Assembly (NCBI GenBank): GCA_030697505.1
Contig: JAUYPX010000010.1
Coordinates: 1 to 53,877 of the forward strand
Source of the DNA: Nanobdellota archaeon
GTDB taxonomy: Archaea; Nanobdellota; Nanobdellia; Woesearchaeales; GW2011-AR9
DNA length: 53,877 bases
Reading direction: 5' to 3'
Shown here: positions 5,875 through 16,558 of the stretch, one piece after another
Layout of the letters: each line of letters begins with the position of its first letter
Position numbering within the stretch: the first letter of the stretch is position 1
Made by a program: the position numbers and the translations under genes
Notes under the pieces: generated by a model
Told to the model about the DNA's origin: nothing
The model's database searches: none
Seen by the model: the letters and a program-made list of their open reading frames with translations, nothing else

Positions 5875-8463
5875 ATGTACAAAAAGAGTACAGGTAGAGT
5901 TAGAGGTATTTCTAGTTCTCGAGGGCAGATCACGGTATTTATGATTTTAGGATTATTGATTTTGTTTGTATTCATTTTTGTGTTCAGTCTCAGCGCAGGC
6001 ATCAAGAAAAGCCAGCTCCAAGATATCCAGGAAAAAACATTAACCAAGTCGTTCAAAAAAGAGGCTTTGCGTATTTTTGTGGAAGATTGCCTTATTGATG
6101 AGTTGGAAACAGGCTTAGTGATTATCGGAAAGCAGGGAAGATTATGGAGCGATCAGCCTGGCGGAACCAGAAACTTTGAAGAAGGGCTTTCAGGAATAAA
6201 TGCCGGTAATGATAGGGTATTTTACGGCATAATCCGCGATCCTTATCTCGAATATGAGAATGCCTACCCTTGCAGCAATGAGTCCAGTCCTGATGAATTC
6301 TGCCAATACTCCTATCCCGACACTAAAGTTGGTTTCGGTTCATTAGAATTACGAAGCAGCACTATTCAGAGCGATTTGCGCAGATATCTCTTGAATAGGA
6401 CCGTCTGGTGTGTTTCAGAATTCACCAGAAATAATATTTCCAGCAGCGCGGTGCTTGAGTCACAGGAAATCAATCTCGATCTAGGAATCCACGACCACGG
6501 CATTGATGTGAAAGTCAATTATCCCCTGAAGTTAAGCTTAGGGAATGAAGAATTTTTTCACTTGTCGCAATTTGATTTCTTTTACCCGACCAGGTTTAAG
6601 GCTTTGCTCGATACTGCAGTCAGCTACCCCCTACGCATCGATTGGCAGTATGTCGATTTTAGTTACAATAAGAGCACCTTAGAGAATACTTCTTTCGCGT
6701 ATGGAAATGAAGTTGATATACAAAATGGAAATTGTTCACCTTTCAAAAATTATTTCTTCTGCCAGCAGGCTTTGTTTTCTGAACAATATGCGTCGTTAGG
6801 AGTAGAGATGATTCGGCAACCCCTGCCTAATGGCGATGATGTGTTCATCTTCAAATCCCCCAGTGTCTTGAATTCGCCGGAATTATATACATATCAATTT
6901 GCACGGCAAAATAGGCCGCCGGCATTGGATTATGTGCATAGGTTAGAGTGTCCTGCGGCAGGGTATGATTATGTGGTGATTAAAGGTGACCCAGAATTAG
7001 GAATAATCAATTTCACGCTTTCTGCGTCTGATCCTGATGAAGACAAAGTCAGTTATAATATCCTTAGCGATGATCTCGGCAATTCTGAGGGACAGGATTA
7101 TGTGCGTACAGAAGTTGCAGGACGAAAAGAACCATATACTATCCGCGCCTATGCGCGTGATCAGCATAATGTGCAGGATTGGCAGAACGTCCGTGTATTG
7201 GTCGATAGGCCTTTAGAATTAGACGTTTCTTTGTTTATGCCCTACAAATTTAGAACTTCAGATGGTAATGTAAAAGATTATAGTGGAGCTGACGGAATCT
7301 TTCCGATAAGCGGGACCTATTTAGTCTCCATAGAAGATCCAAGCTTTCTGAAAGTGGTGTTTCCAGAAACTTCTTATGCGCCGCCATCGTCATATTCGCA
7401 GGAGATCAGATTGACCTATTCTAACAAGAATGGGACCGGAACAGAAAATTTTGATTACAAAATCCCAGAGGGATTGCAGATCGTCGGAAATCAAGGGTGT
7501 TTCAGTTTCCCGGGAGGAAGTTCAAAATCGAAAGATTGTACCTTGACAGGGTATAAGGATGATATCTCTGCTTGGAGTAAATTGTTTACGGGCGTATTCA
7601 ATAATTTTAGAGAAGTTACTGAAAAAGGAGAACTCAATCTTTCATTTAACGCCCAATATTGTGCTCGGTTCACTGAAGTAGAATCGGAAGTGATCAAAGT
7701 AGTGGTCAATGAATGTGTGCCGCATAGAAATCCTGGACATCCCTGGGCTTATCCAAATCACAATTTGAAATATGATAATTTTAATTTTAATACTCTCCAA
7801 GGAGAATGTGTAGCAGATGAAAATGGGAAATGTGTAGAAGAAGAGATCAATCCCTTTGAAGCGACACACAGCTGTTGCATAGGGGTGGCAGAAAATCCTA
7901 ACGATTGGCAGATTGCCGATGCAGATCATCCTAAGCCTTGCTTTGTCAATCCTGAGCCGGGGTGTTATGGCCAAGTCCGATCCACAAAATTTTCCGGCAC
8001 GCCGTACACTTCTTTAAAACCAGGGTATGTACAAGAAGTCCAACAGCAATTCTGCAGTGGAAATCGCGGCAATACCTGTGATGGAGCATTTAAGAATAAA
8101 CTTATGGATGGAACATTGATCTGCGGCCGTCCGGGACAAACTGGCTGCAGCGATGATATCGATCTGAAGTGCGCAGGCCTTTTTGCTTTCGGGTATGTGG
8201 GGGAAGAAGAAAATAAGGGCTGGTGTCATGGAACCTTCGGTTGTTCTGATTTCTGCCAAAAACCGGTGGCATACACGGGACCTTCTACGCAGGAAAAAGT
8301 CTTTGATATCAATGCTATAGCGCTACAAGAAGAAGCTCTTGATGAATCTTTTATCCCCTTTAGCTGCGGCTGCACGGCAGAAGGACAGCTCTGCGACCGC
8401 AATTTTGATGGAAAATTCAATGGAGTTTGCCAGGCCGACAATAGTTGTTTAGGGGAGGCGTAG
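5875..8463 (+). CDS. Membrane-anchored Cys-rich surface protein with Ig/cadherin-like domain
   Basis: About 862 aa. The N terminus has SRGQ followed by a hydrophobic helix (ITVFMILGLLILFVFIFVF), the pilin-like anchor common in Woesearchaeota/Pacearchaeota surface proteins. The remaining protein should lie outside. Around residues 350-440 is a cadherin- or Big-like beta domain (FTLSASDPDEDKVSYNI). The last 220 residues are very Cys-rich, including paired cysteines (SCCIGVAE) and repeated C-x-C and G-C patterns, suggesting several disulfide-stabilised modules. It is transcribed from its own leaderless promoter and followed by another surface-protein gene. I know no enzymatic motif in it; a structural or adhesive role is inferred. 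Confidence 0.7.
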   Translation: MYKKSTGRVRGISSSRGQITVFMILGLLILFVFIFVFSLSAGIKKSQLQDIQEKTLTKSFKKEALRIFVEDCLIDELETGLVIIGKQGRLWSDQPGGTRNFEEGLSGINAGNDRVFYGIIRDPYLEYENAYPCSNESSPDEFCQYSYPDTKVGFGSLELRSSTIQSDLRRYLLNRTVWCVSEFTRNNISSSAVLESQEINLDLGIHDHGIDVKVNYPLKLSLGNEEFFHLSQFDFFYPTRFKALLDTAVSYPLRIDWQYVDFSYNKSTLENTSFAYGNEVDIQNGNCSPFKNYFFCQQALFSEQYASLGVEMIRQPLPNGDDVFIFKSPSVLNSPELYTYQFARQNRPPALDYVHRLECPAAGYDYVVIKGDPELGIINFTLSASDPDEDKVSYNILSDDLGNSEGQDYVRTEVAGRKEPYTIRAYARDQHNVQDWQNVRVLVDRPLELDVSLFMPYKFRTSDGNVKDYSGADGIFPISGTYLVSIEDPSFLKVVFPETSYAPPSSYSQEIRLTYSNKNGTGTENFDYKIPEGLQIVGNQGCFSFPGGSSKSKDCTLTGYKDDISAWSKLFTGVFNNFREVTEKGELNLSFNAQYCARFTEVESEVIKVVVNECVPHRNPGHPWAYPNHNLKYDNFNFNTLQGECVADENGKCVEEEINPFEATHSCCIGVAENPNDWQIADADHPKPCFVNPEPGCYGQVRSTKFSGTPYTSLKPGYVQEVQQQFCSGNRGNTCDGAFKNKLMDGTLICGRPGQTGCSDDIDLKCAGLFAFGYVGEEENKGWCHGTFGCSDFCQKPVAYTGPSTQEKVFDINAIALQEEALDESFIPFSCGCTAEGQLCDRNFDGKFNGVCQADNSCLGEA

Positions 8464-8510
8464 AAAGAAAATTTTTATCATTTTTATCGTCTTCATCTCT
8501 GGCAACCATC

Positions 8511-8556
8511 GAAAAATTTTAACGATTTTTCGGGGTTCTCTGAAAATCGTTGTTTT
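8511..8556. other. Hairpin region upstream of the giant surface-protein gene
   Basis: CGAAAAAT and ATTTTTCG (8513-8531 region) can form one hairpin. The overlapping AACGATTTTTC and GAAAATCGTT can form an alternative one. It sits just before the TATA box at 8566-8573. It may be a terminator of the upstream gene or another small hairpin element; no flanking duplication is evident. Confidence 0.35.
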
Positions 8557-8565
8557 CCGATAACA

Positions 8566-8573
8566 TTTATAAA
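8566..8573 (+). promoter_or_regulatory. Archaeal TATA box
   Basis: TTTATAAA centred about 31 nt upstream of the ATG at 8601, giving a very short leader or none. Confidence 0.6.
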
Positions 8574-8600
8574 GATAAAGTTATTGTATTAGGCTAGAGT

Positions 8601-11600
8601 ATGATGTTGAAAAAAAGAGGGTTGTTTTTAGTAGTTTTAGTGTTGCTTCTAGCAGTTTACGCATCTTTTTCCGTTCTTGCAGAGACCAGCGGTTGTTATG
8701 TCTATCCACAAGGCAGTGAAGACTTCTATTGCGTCCCCGGAGTCCTGGATACGGAAGCGGAAACTGATTGCAGTCAACATGCTGATTGTGATTTAAATCA
8801 ATACTTTGTAGCAGAATCGACCTGCGCAGAGTTTAATGAGTGTCAGGAAATCACTTGCAGCGCGGATTGTCAGCTGCATGCGCGCGGCGTTTGTGCTCAG
8901 CTTGGCGGAGCGGAAGTCCCTCAAGATCAATTTTCCTACTGGTGTTCTCCTGGTTGTTGTAAAGTTGATACTTTCTGCAGCTTCAACCTGAACAGGTACC
9001 AATGCCAGAAGGAAGCCACTAATCGAGGGGTCCCTCTTTCCAATATTGTGTATGATAATAGCTTAGGCATGAGCACTGCGCAATGCAACCAGCTTTATTG
9101 CGGGGTTCAATTGGCGCCTGGCAGCCTAACCGGATCGGTCGCTGATAAAAATAATGCGCCTCTGGCAAATGTAGAAGTTTCTTTACAGGGAACGGCTCAG
9201 AAAACCACCACTAATGCAAAGGGGGCATATTCTTTTCCTTCACTCAATCCGGGCACATATTTGGTGAAAGCAACAGCATCAGGATATATCTCTTCAGCAT
9301 TTGAACTTGTTTTACCGTCAGGAAAGCAGGAGGTCAAAAACATAATCCTCACTAAATCGTCTGGGGTCGGAACTTTACAAGGAACGATCAAAAATGTCAA
9401 TCAGGTGGCGATATCTGGCGCTACTGTCTCTTGGACTGGGCCAAGCAGCGGCCAAATTGCAGCCGATGCAAATGGGTTGTATACGATCCCTAATCTTTTA
9501 CCAGGCACTTATACAGCAACAGCAAGCAAGGTAGGGTACCGACCTTTACAAAAAGTAATTATTCTGGGAGAAGGTGTTTTTGAACTTGATTTTGAGTTAG
9601 TGAGTGCCACTTTCCAAGGCGTTAAAGGAGTTGCATACTTGGATAAAAATAATAATAAAAAATTTGATGCCGAAGACGAAAAAATATTCGGTGCAAAAAT
9701 CCACATCGGCGGTATTTTCAAGGGCTTGTCGAAATATCCTGATGGAAGTTACGAGTTTTTTTTATCAGCAGGCGAATATAAAATTAGTGCTTCATACCAA
9801 GATTATAATGGTGATCAACAAGTTCTTATCAAAGAAGGATTGGGCTCAATAGTCGAGGTTCCTTTGTCAAAGTACATAGGCGAATGCAGTTTTGGCAATC
9901 CGCCCAAGGATGTGGCTCAGTTTTCCGCCAGCCATGTCAGAGGGAAAGAAGAAGTGCTTTTGCAATGGGCTAAGCCTTGCCCAGAAGTGCTCAACTATCA
10001 GATTACAAAATATGAAGGAGCTACACAGGTGGATATCTTTACCATCTCTGGAGCGGAATATGCGAAGCTTGACAGTAATGTAGAATGGGGTAAGTCGTAT
10101 AAGTATGAGATTATCGCGACATATGACGGCGGAGTTCAATCAAAAAAACCAGCGATAACTTCGATAACTTTAGGTGACAAAGCTTGTGAAGAAAGATATG
10201 GGGAAACGACAGGATGGGATCTATTTTGTACGGCGGGAGTCACGGTTGAAAGGAAAAAAATCTGGACCTGTGATGAACAAAATAAATTAATTGTTTCTCA
10301 AGATTGTTCGCTTAGTGACGGAAATGGTGAAGTATATTTCTGTTCAGAAGTAGGACAGCATAATGCCATATGTAAAGATGCAGGAGTATGCAGTTTAGGG
10401 GCCGGGCCATTCGGCTTGTATTACTCGCGTAATGAATGTTACAATCCTGGAACGGGCGCTGCTCCTGAGCAAAGCGGAGCTGCGGCATATTGTTACTACG
10501 ATTCAAGTAATTCAACTATAATCAATCAGTGCAACCGCTGTGATGCAGTAAGTAGTTGTTTTGATTATAAAAGCCAGGATGCCTGTGGCGTGAACAATTG
10601 CTTAGGAATAGAATGTCAATGGGTAAATAGCGCAGAAAAGACTCCTTTGCTGGATTATAGTAGATTATTCAAGAATTTGAATATTCCTACTACGGTAACT
10701 CCGGAAACAGGAGCAGGATATTGCGTGGAGAAAGAGTATGAAGAAGATGATCGCTGCTCACTCTGCGGTCCCGGCGGAAGTTTGTATGAGAATTATTTTT
10801 GCACAGATAAAGTCTGTTCAGCGTTGGGAGCGTGTTTCTCAAATTCAGTCACTCAGGCTAAAGCGTTGAGTTACTGCGCTTCCTGCGGCGATGAACCAAC
10901 TAGCCAGACCAACTGTTACACTTACCAATTCGAAAGCGAATGTACCGGCGGACAGAATTTTGAAAAGAATGACCGGCAGGAAATGACCCTTTCTACTGAT
11001 CAATGTGGCTGGGGAAGATGCGTGTGGAGCGGAGTATCCGGGGGGCAGGGAAGCTGCGTCAAAGACGGAGATGGAAATCTTAAAGATGATTGTGCTGTGT
11101 TTGCCAATGCCGGTGAACAGGCAGCATGTAAAGTAGATAACACCGCCCCAACAACAAAAGTAATTTTAGCCGGTGCTAATGTTCTTTCCTTGACGAAATC
11201 AAACCTGACCTTCCAAGCGAAAGATAAGGAAAGCCCATTAGGAGTGATAGGATATTGTTTATCTAATGCTGCATCAGGAAGCGCGGCAATCTGCACTTCT
11301 TTTATGGAAAAAGCGTATCCAGGAAAGTTAAAAGATGAAACGATTGTTGTCAATGTTTTAGATTCCTTAAAGGAACAAGTTCCAGGGCAAACATATGCTT
11401 TGAAATTTTATTCAAAAGACAAATATTTCAATCAGGAAAATGTCCAGACTGCTTTTGTTTATATTGATAATGTTCCTCCCCAATTTGAGATCAACCAAGA
11501 AATAAAAACGGTCGGCGATAAAACAACATTAACGGTGTACTTAGATGGAACCAGCGAACCGATGCAGTGTACTTTCAAAACCAAGCAAGTCCTGCCGGTT

Positions 11601-14600
11601 GGCGGGGAGAAAAGCATGGTCGTAGAGAGAGCCAAGCAAAAGAAAGAAGCAGTGTTCAAAGACTTAGAAGGAGTAAAGCATGAGTTAACAGTTAGCTGTG
11701 AAGATAATCAAGGAAATGTTAATATTAAGCAGAAGATGTATACATTTGATCTAGAGGAAAGGATTACCCTCATTACGCCGGAATTATATGGAGCAGTTGC
11801 TTCTACGAATATCGAATTTGAATTGGAAACCACCATCGGCGCAAGCTGTGGATTGTACCTTTCTGCTACCAACCAAAAAGCAGCTGATTTTGTCAGTGAT
11901 GAAAATGGTAAAAGTCATAAGACCGACCCTGTCCATGGATTTGTGGAGCGTGAATATGCTGCTGAGTATAAAGTGATTTGTACTGATCTGTTGAGTTCAG
12001 AGTCCTATGAAGAATTTTTACAATTTAAGGTTGATTTCAGCGCCCCCCCGACCCAGATAGTGCTGCAGGAAGGGACGAGGGTTTCTACCCCGCAAGGGTA
12101 TGGATGGGAAGAATATTTCGTAAATTCAACACAGGTTTCTTTTGAATGTAATAATGATGGTGGCTTTGAATGTGTGAAAACATATTATTGTTTAGGGGAA
12201 GGTTGCGAACTGGTCAACAGTGCTAAGTATGCTGAGTTTACACAGCTTATCAATCTACAGGAAAGCAGCTTGATATGTTATTACTCTACTGATGAAGCAG
12301 AAAATCCAGTATACCAACCAACTTGCGGGATGGTACGAATAGAGGGTTATGGCATCACTTTAGAAAAACCACCTATGTATTGGTACCAAGACCAGAAGTG
12401 GGGAATAAGCAATACCCCAGAATTTACGCTACAGTTTTACACCCGCGTTCCGACGGTAGAATGTAAATTTGATTTCGCTCCTGGATTTACGTATGGCACC
12501 ATGCCAGCACATAAAGTGTTGAAGCCTACGGCTGAAGGCAAATATGTTGTTGAGAATTTTCCGACTAGCGTGTTTTCAGAATATCCAGGGAAAGGCGGAA
12601 CAAAATCATTGTACGTGCAGTGCTTAAATTGGGAAAACAAGCTCGGTCCGGAACAGAAAGTTATGCTTGAATATGATCCAACTAAGCCTACCATAATCAG
12701 CGCCTTGGCCAGACCGGGCTTTATCGGTGAAGGGATCATGACTACTTTGATAGTGACTACTGATGATAAAACTGTTTGTAAGTTCAGCGACAATTCTGAA
12801 GATGCTGGAAGTAAGGAATTTGGTACAATGGAATATTCTTTTCCAGAAATTGAGTTTAATCAGCTAGATACCCAACATCAAACTATCTTTAACCTCAATT
12901 TTCAGGGAGCAAAAAAAGAGTATGTGCTTGCAGTAGCCTGTAAGAATGGCGCAGGAGATATTTCTGAAACTGCCGAGATTATGTTTACGGTCGATTACAG
13001 CGCTTTAGGAGCGATTAATAAGATTACGCCGAGCGGATATATTGCGCAGAAAAATGTTACGTTAGTGGTTGAAACAACCAAGAGAGCCAGGTGCGAATAT
13101 AAGCAAGGTCTGGATTATGTTCCTTTTCCAAGCGCGGCAGGCACCGTACATAGCGCATCCCTGGGCAGTTTAGAAGAGAAGAAACATATTATCCCTATCC
13201 GCTGTATGATTGAGGATCACCTTACGGAAGCTAGCGCAATATTTACGATAGATCAAACACCGCCGCGCATTTCTTTGATCAATGACGGAACCGCTAGCTG
13301 TGGAGCAGAAACGATGCCCGTGATGGTCAGCACCAATGAAAACAATATCAGCAGTTATTATTATGAGGTATACGATTTGGGAGAACTGGCGGCCAGCTCA
13401 TTTTCAACAAGCTCATCCTCGCGTCAGCAAAATGAAAATGATACCGCCAATTTTGGCAGCTCTTCCGGTTTTGGTTCCTTCGGCGCTGCTCTTGGAACCT
13501 TAGTGTTTGATGCATCGGTCGGCCCGGGATTGCCATTGGCGGTCTCCACTGCAAGCCTGCAGGAAGATCATAAGTACAAGTTGAAAGTAGCTGCTACTGA
13601 TGCAGCAGGAAATAGTGGAAGCTTAGGCGATAGTGATGGGTTTATAGTCACTTCCACAGATTACCCAGCCTGCGAAAGTGATGAAGGCGCTCCAGCAGTG
13701 ATAGTGATAATTAATGATTCTCTTCCAGAAAGCTGTACCTCTACGCCGGTGGAATTGCAATGCGGTGATGTGAATGGCTGCGGCATCAGGTATGGAAAAG
13801 CGGCTTCATCCGATCTCTGCGTGCCAACACAGGCCTACAACGGACAAAAGCTTCTCTTTGACAGATCAGGCTGGATATGTTATGCAGTGAAAGACAGCGT
13901 AGGCAATAATTATACTGGATCACAACGGATCACCCTGCTCGATACTGATGGAGATAAAGTATTGGATAGTTGTGATCAATGTTCTGGCACCGCAGCAGGA
14001 AAAGTCGTCGATGAGATCGGCTGCGCCGGCGGACAGATACCCTTGTCAGAACGAGGAAAGGATGCTGATAAGGATGGGCTGCCGGATATGTGGGAAAAAT
14101 TGTACGATGGGGAACAATGCAGTCTTGATCCTGTAAGTTTTGATTCTGATGCTAACGGAATAAGCGATACGTTAGAGGATTATGATGAGGACAGTTATAC
14201 TAATTACGAAGAGTATACAAAAGAATTCAATCCCTGCGTAGCCGAGCCAGGAAAGACAGGAGTAAGTGTTACTTCGATAAAAACTTCAGAAGAAACATTA
14301 AATGTGGTAGCATGGGTCTTCTTGCTGCTGGGATCGTTATTTGTATTGGGAGGAACGGGATATTTAGTATATTATTATACTTTCCCAGGAATGAAGCGCC
14401 AAGATAAAGGGACAGTAACAAGATCTTCGGTTACGACAGCCAGACCATCCGCTAGACCAACACCATCATTCCAACCGCAAAAAATAGTACAGTCGTGGAC
14501 GGAAAAATTAGCTTCATTGCGAAAATCGCGTGAGGAACAAGCTAAGGTCCGCGCCAGGCGGGAAGTGTTTGGAGAATTTGGAAAACAGTCAGCGCAGATA

Positions 14601-14852
14601 CCGCACTTGGAGCCGCTGCTGCGCACTCCGGCAAAAGACCATGTTTCTAAAGTTAGCACTTTAGCGCAGAGATATATGGAACATAAAGAAGAAATCAAGC
14701 CCGGTCTTCGGTCTGAAGAGAAAAGTATCTTTGCAAAATTAGAAAACATAGCCAAACAAGCGGAACAGAAAGGCACTGCTGTCGTAGGTAAAGATGAAGC
14801 AAAGGATATTTTTGAAAAATTACGCAAGATAAGCAAAAAAAGGAAGGAGTAA
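8601..14852 (+). CDS. Giant modular cell-surface protein (carboxypeptidase-regulatory, FnIII, Ig-like, thrombospondin type 3)
   Basis: 2083 aa. A signal peptide (about 1-28, LFLVVLVLLLAVYASFSVLA) is followed by a Cys-rich segment. Carboxypeptidase regulatory-like domains lie at about 173-250 and 253-333, an SdrD-B-like domain (AYLDKNNNKKFD) at about 340-420, and a fibronectin-III-like domain at about 435-525. Then come a long Cys-rich stretch and serial Ig-like repeats to about 1690. Calcium-binding thrombospondin-3 type repeats (TDGDKVLDSCDQC, DADKDGLPDMWE) span about 1780-1890. One transmembrane helix lies at about 1905-1930, followed by a basic cytoplasmic tail of about 150 aa. This is an extended, disulfide- and calcium-stabilised stalk or adhesin. 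The downstream pilin-like genes read the same way, suggesting one surface complex. Confidence 0.8.
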   Translation: MMLKKRGLFLVVLVLLLAVYASFSVLAETSGCYVYPQGSEDFYCVPGVLDTEAETDCSQHADCDLNQYFVAESTCAEFNECQEITCSADCQLHARGVCAQLGGAEVPQDQFSYWCSPGCCKVDTFCSFNLNRYQCQKEATNRGVPLSNIVYDNSLGMSTAQCNQLYCGVQLAPGSLTGSVADKNNAPLANVEVSLQGTAQKTTTNAKGAYSFPSLNPGTYLVKATASGYISSAFELVLPSGKQEVKNIILTKSSGVGTLQGTIKNVNQVAISGATVSWTGPSSGQIAADANGLYTIPNLLPGTYTATASKVGYRPLQKVIILGEGVFELDFELVSATFQGVKGVAYLDKNNNKKFDAEDEKIFGAKIHIGGIFKGLSKYPDGSYEFFLSAGEYKISASYQDYNGDQQVLIKEGLGSIVEVPLSKYIGECSFGNPPKDVAQFSASHVRGKEEVLLQWAKPCPEVLNYQITKYEGATQVDIFTISGAEYAKLDSNVEWGKSYKYEIIATYDGGVQSKKPAITSITLGDKACEERYGETTGWDLFCTAGVTVERKKIWTCDEQNKLIVSQDCSLSDGNGEVYFCSEVGQHNAICKDAGVCSLGAGPFGLYYSRNECYNPGTGAAPEQSGAAAYCYYDSSNSTIINQCNRCDAVSSCFDYKSQDACGVNNCLGIECQWVNSAEKTPLLDYSRLFKNLNIPTTVTPETGAGYCVEKEYEEDDRCSLCGPGGSLYENYFCTDKVCSALGACFSNSVTQAKALSYCASCGDEPTSQTNCYTYQFESECTGGQNFEKNDRQEMTLSTDQCGWGRCVWSGVSGGQGSCVKDGDGNLKDDCAVFANAGEQAACKVDNTAPTTKVILAGANVLSLTKSNLTFQAKDKESPLGVIGYCLSNAASGSAAICTSFMEKAYPGKLKDETIVVNVLDSLKEQVPGQTYALKFYSKDKYFNQENVQTAFVYIDNVPPQFEINQEIKTVGDKTTLTVYLDGTSEPMQCTFKTKQVLPVGGEKSMVVERAKQKKEAVFKDLEGVKHELTVSCEDNQGNVNIKQKMYTFDLEERITLITPELYGAVASTNIEFELETTIGASCGLYLSATNQKAADFVSDENGKSHKTDPVHGFVEREYAAEYKVICTDLLSSESYEEFLQFKVDFSAPPTQIVLQEGTRVSTPQGYGWEEYFVNSTQVSFECNNDGGFECVKTYYCLGEGCELVNSAKYAEFTQLINLQESSLICYYSTDEAENPVYQPTCGMVRIEGYGITLEKPPMYWYQDQKWGISNTPEFTLQFYTRVPTVECKFDFAPGFTYGTMPAHKVLKPTAEGKYVVENFPTSVFSEYPGKGGTKSLYVQCLNWENKLGPEQKVMLEYDPTKPTIISALARPGFIGEGIMTTLIVTTDDKTVCKFSDNSEDAGSKEFGTMEYSFPEIEFNQLDTQHQTIFNLNFQGAKKEYVLAVACKNGAGDISETAEIMFTVDYSALGAINKITPSGYIAQKNVTLVVETTKRARCEYKQGLDYVPFPSAAGTVHSASLGSLEEKKHIIPIRCMIEDHLTEASAIFTIDQTPPRISLINDGTASCGAETMPVMVSTNENNISSYYYEVYDLGELAASSFSTSSSSRQQNENDTANFGSSSGFGSFGAALGTLVFDASVGPGLPLAVSTASLQEDHKYKLKVAATDAAGNSGSLGDSDGFIVTSTDYPACESDEGAPAVIVIINDSLPESCTSTPVELQCGDVNGCGIRYGKAASSDLCVPTQAYNGQKLLFDRSGWICYAVKDSVGNNYTGSQRITLLDTDGDKVLDSCDQCSGTAAGKVVDEIGCAGGQIPLSERGKDADKDGLPDMWEKLYDGEQCSLDPVSFDSDANGISDTLEDYDEDSYTNYEEYTKEFNPCVAEPGKTGVSVTSIKTSEETLNVVAWVFLLLGSLFVLGGTGYLVYYYTFPGMKRQDKGTVTRSSVTTARPSARPTPSFQPQKIVQSWTEKLASLRKSREEQAKVRARREVFGEFGKQSAQIPHLEPLLRTPAKDHVSKVSTLAQRYMEHKEEIKPGLRSEEKSIFAKLENIAKQAEQKGTAVVGKDEAKDIFEKLRKISKKRKE

Positions 14853-14868
14853 ATGTATTTTAAGTCTT

Positions 14869-15405
14869 ATGGCTTTCAGAGATAAAAGGGGAATCGGAGT
14901 AGGACAGGTTTTCATTTTTATAGTCGCTGCAATTACCTTTGCGTTAATCTTGATTTTTGGATATCGGGCTATAACCGGATTCCTGAAGAGCGGAGAGGAT
15001 GTCGCTTTTGTACAGTTCAAAACTGGATTGGAAAGTTCAGTAAAAAAAATATATACTGAGTTTGGTTCAGTGCGGGTGGAACGGTATTCTGCGCCTTTAA
15101 CGTATAGCCAGATATGTTTTGTAGATCTGGATAAACCGTATGATCAGGATCTCTGCAATTTTGACCAGGTTGCCTGCAGCGTCTGGAAAGAGACTGCAGC
15201 TGCAGGAAGAGGATACGAGGGGGTGGATGAGAATGTTTTCCTTACCCCGCCCGCTCCAGTTAAAATCAAAGTATATAGGATCAGCGTAGAAGACCAAGAT
15301 GGAAAGAATTTCTTATGTATCCTCATCAAACAAGGAGCTTTCAGCATAGTGATGGAAGGAAGAGGGGATAAAACTCTGTTGTCCGTAGTGCCTCCTGCAG
15401 GTTGA
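14869..15405 (+). CDS. Pilin-like membrane-anchored protein, 178 aa
   Basis: First of a run of small proteins with a pilin-like N terminus. KRG at residues 6-8 is followed by a single hydrophobic helix at about 12-34 (QVFIFIVAAITFALILIFGY) and an extracytoplasmic domain of about 140 aa with a few cysteines (ICFVDLD, LCNFDQVACSVW). It starts 16 bp after the giant surface-protein gene. The family is unnamed to me. By its N terminus it could be processed by an archaeal prepilin peptidase, but no other pilus gene is nearby. Confidence 0.65.
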   Translation: MAFRDKRGIGVGQVFIFIVAAITFALILIFGYRAITGFLKSGEDVAFVQFKTGLESSVKKIYTEFGSVRVERYSAPLTYSQICFVDLDKPYDQDLCNFDQVACSVWKETAAAGRGYEGVDENVFLTPPAPVKIKVYRISVEDQDGKNFLCILIKQGAFSIVMEGRGDKTLLSVVPPAG

Positions 15406-15420
15406 GGTTAGCGAGGCAGC

Positions 15421-16539
15421 ATGGCATACGGAAAAATATCTGGGAGAAAGGGCCAGATGGAGGTCACTTTCAATTGGGTGTACATCTTGATCGCTGGCGC
15501 GGTGATATTATTATTTTTTGTAGGATTGGTGGCCAGGCAAAAAACAGTTTCAGAAGAACGGCTTTCAGGGGAAGTGGTGGAAGTGATGAGTTCCATTCTG
15601 GCCGGCGCCGGCGTTTCGGAAAAAACCAAGAATTTTATTGACGCTAGCGGATTAGCAGATTATACTTTGTATTTTTCCTGTCAGGACGGTGTAGGGGAAT
15701 TTGGCATCAAAGATCGCCCGACTAGGACACAAAATTCCATCGATCCTATCTTTGCTCCCCGGGAAGTGCAAAGTTCGCGGATAGTGACCTGGAGTTTGCC
15801 GTATACGATGCCCTTTAAAGTCATGGATTTCTTATTGGTCATCCCTTCCAATGTTAAATATTATGTGATGGGTAATGATGCAGAATTTGTACATGAATTC
15901 TTGAACTCAACCGAAGGCATTGAACGGGTTTTTGTTCTCGGGCTGGAGCAGATTGAGCCAGAAGAGAATTTACAAGTAAGGATAGTTGATACCAGCGGCG
16001 CCATCATCCCCAGTTCCGATGTTCCTGCCCAGTTGCAGCCGTTTGAAGATGCAGAAGTCAGCGCAGTCGTATTTACCGGCGTGAATCAGGTTGATTTCTA
16101 TCAAAAGCAAGGGCCAAGCTGGCAGAAAATGAATCAGAAAGCGGCGCGGGTGATTTCCTTGCCCGGTGAGAGGGATGCGGCAAAATATGCGGCAATCTTT
16201 ACCGCTGATGACGAAACGTATTGGTGCAATATGAACAAAGCGTTTACCAGGATGGAAATTTTGACTAAAGTCTATGGGGGAGAAGAGATCGCGTATGGAG
16301 AAGCAGGCGGGAAAATAGGAGAATTGCTTAGTTATTATAAAAATGATATATCCAGTGATTGCCAAGGACATCTAGAACAGTATAATGAAAATGCGCTAGA
16401 TGCGCTGACAAAATTGTCGCACGCCACTGCCGCCTGCCGATTGCAGCAGGAATCTTGCCTGGATTTGATCGAGGCAGCAGATCTGCTCAAGAAGATCAAT
16501 GATAAACTGCGCATCTCATGCAGTGTTTCATTGTATTGA
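15421..16539 (+). CDS. Pilin-like membrane-anchored protein, 372 aa
   Basis: The N terminus RKGQMEVTF (from residue 9) and a hydrophobic helix at about 19-38 match the other members of this cluster. The 330-residue extracytoplasmic part is mixed alpha/beta, with cysteines concentrated in the last third (WCNMNKA, CRLQQESCLDLI). GCGAGG before the ATG is a usable ribosome site. It lies 15 bp after the previous gene, in the same direction. No known catalytic motif is seen. Role inferred only from its place in a surface-protein operon. Confidence 0.65.
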   Translation: MAYGKISGRKGQMEVTFNWVYILIAGAVILLFFVGLVARQKTVSEERLSGEVVEVMSSILAGAGVSEKTKNFIDASGLADYTLYFSCQDGVGEFGIKDRPTRTQNSIDPIFAPREVQSSRIVTWSLPYTMPFKVMDFLLVIPSNVKYYVMGNDAEFVHEFLNSTEGIERVFVLGLEQIEPEENLQVRIVDTSGAIIPSSDVPAQLQPFEDAEVSAVVFTGVNQVDFYQKQGPSWQKMNQKAARVISLPGERDAAKYAAIFTADDETYWCNMNKAFTRMEILTKVYGGEEIAYGEAGGKIGELLSYYKNDISSDCQGHLEQYNENALDALTKLSHATAACRLQQESCLDLIEAADLLKKINDKLRISCSVSLY

Positions 16540-16558
16540 TGAGAAAGGTAAAAGAAAT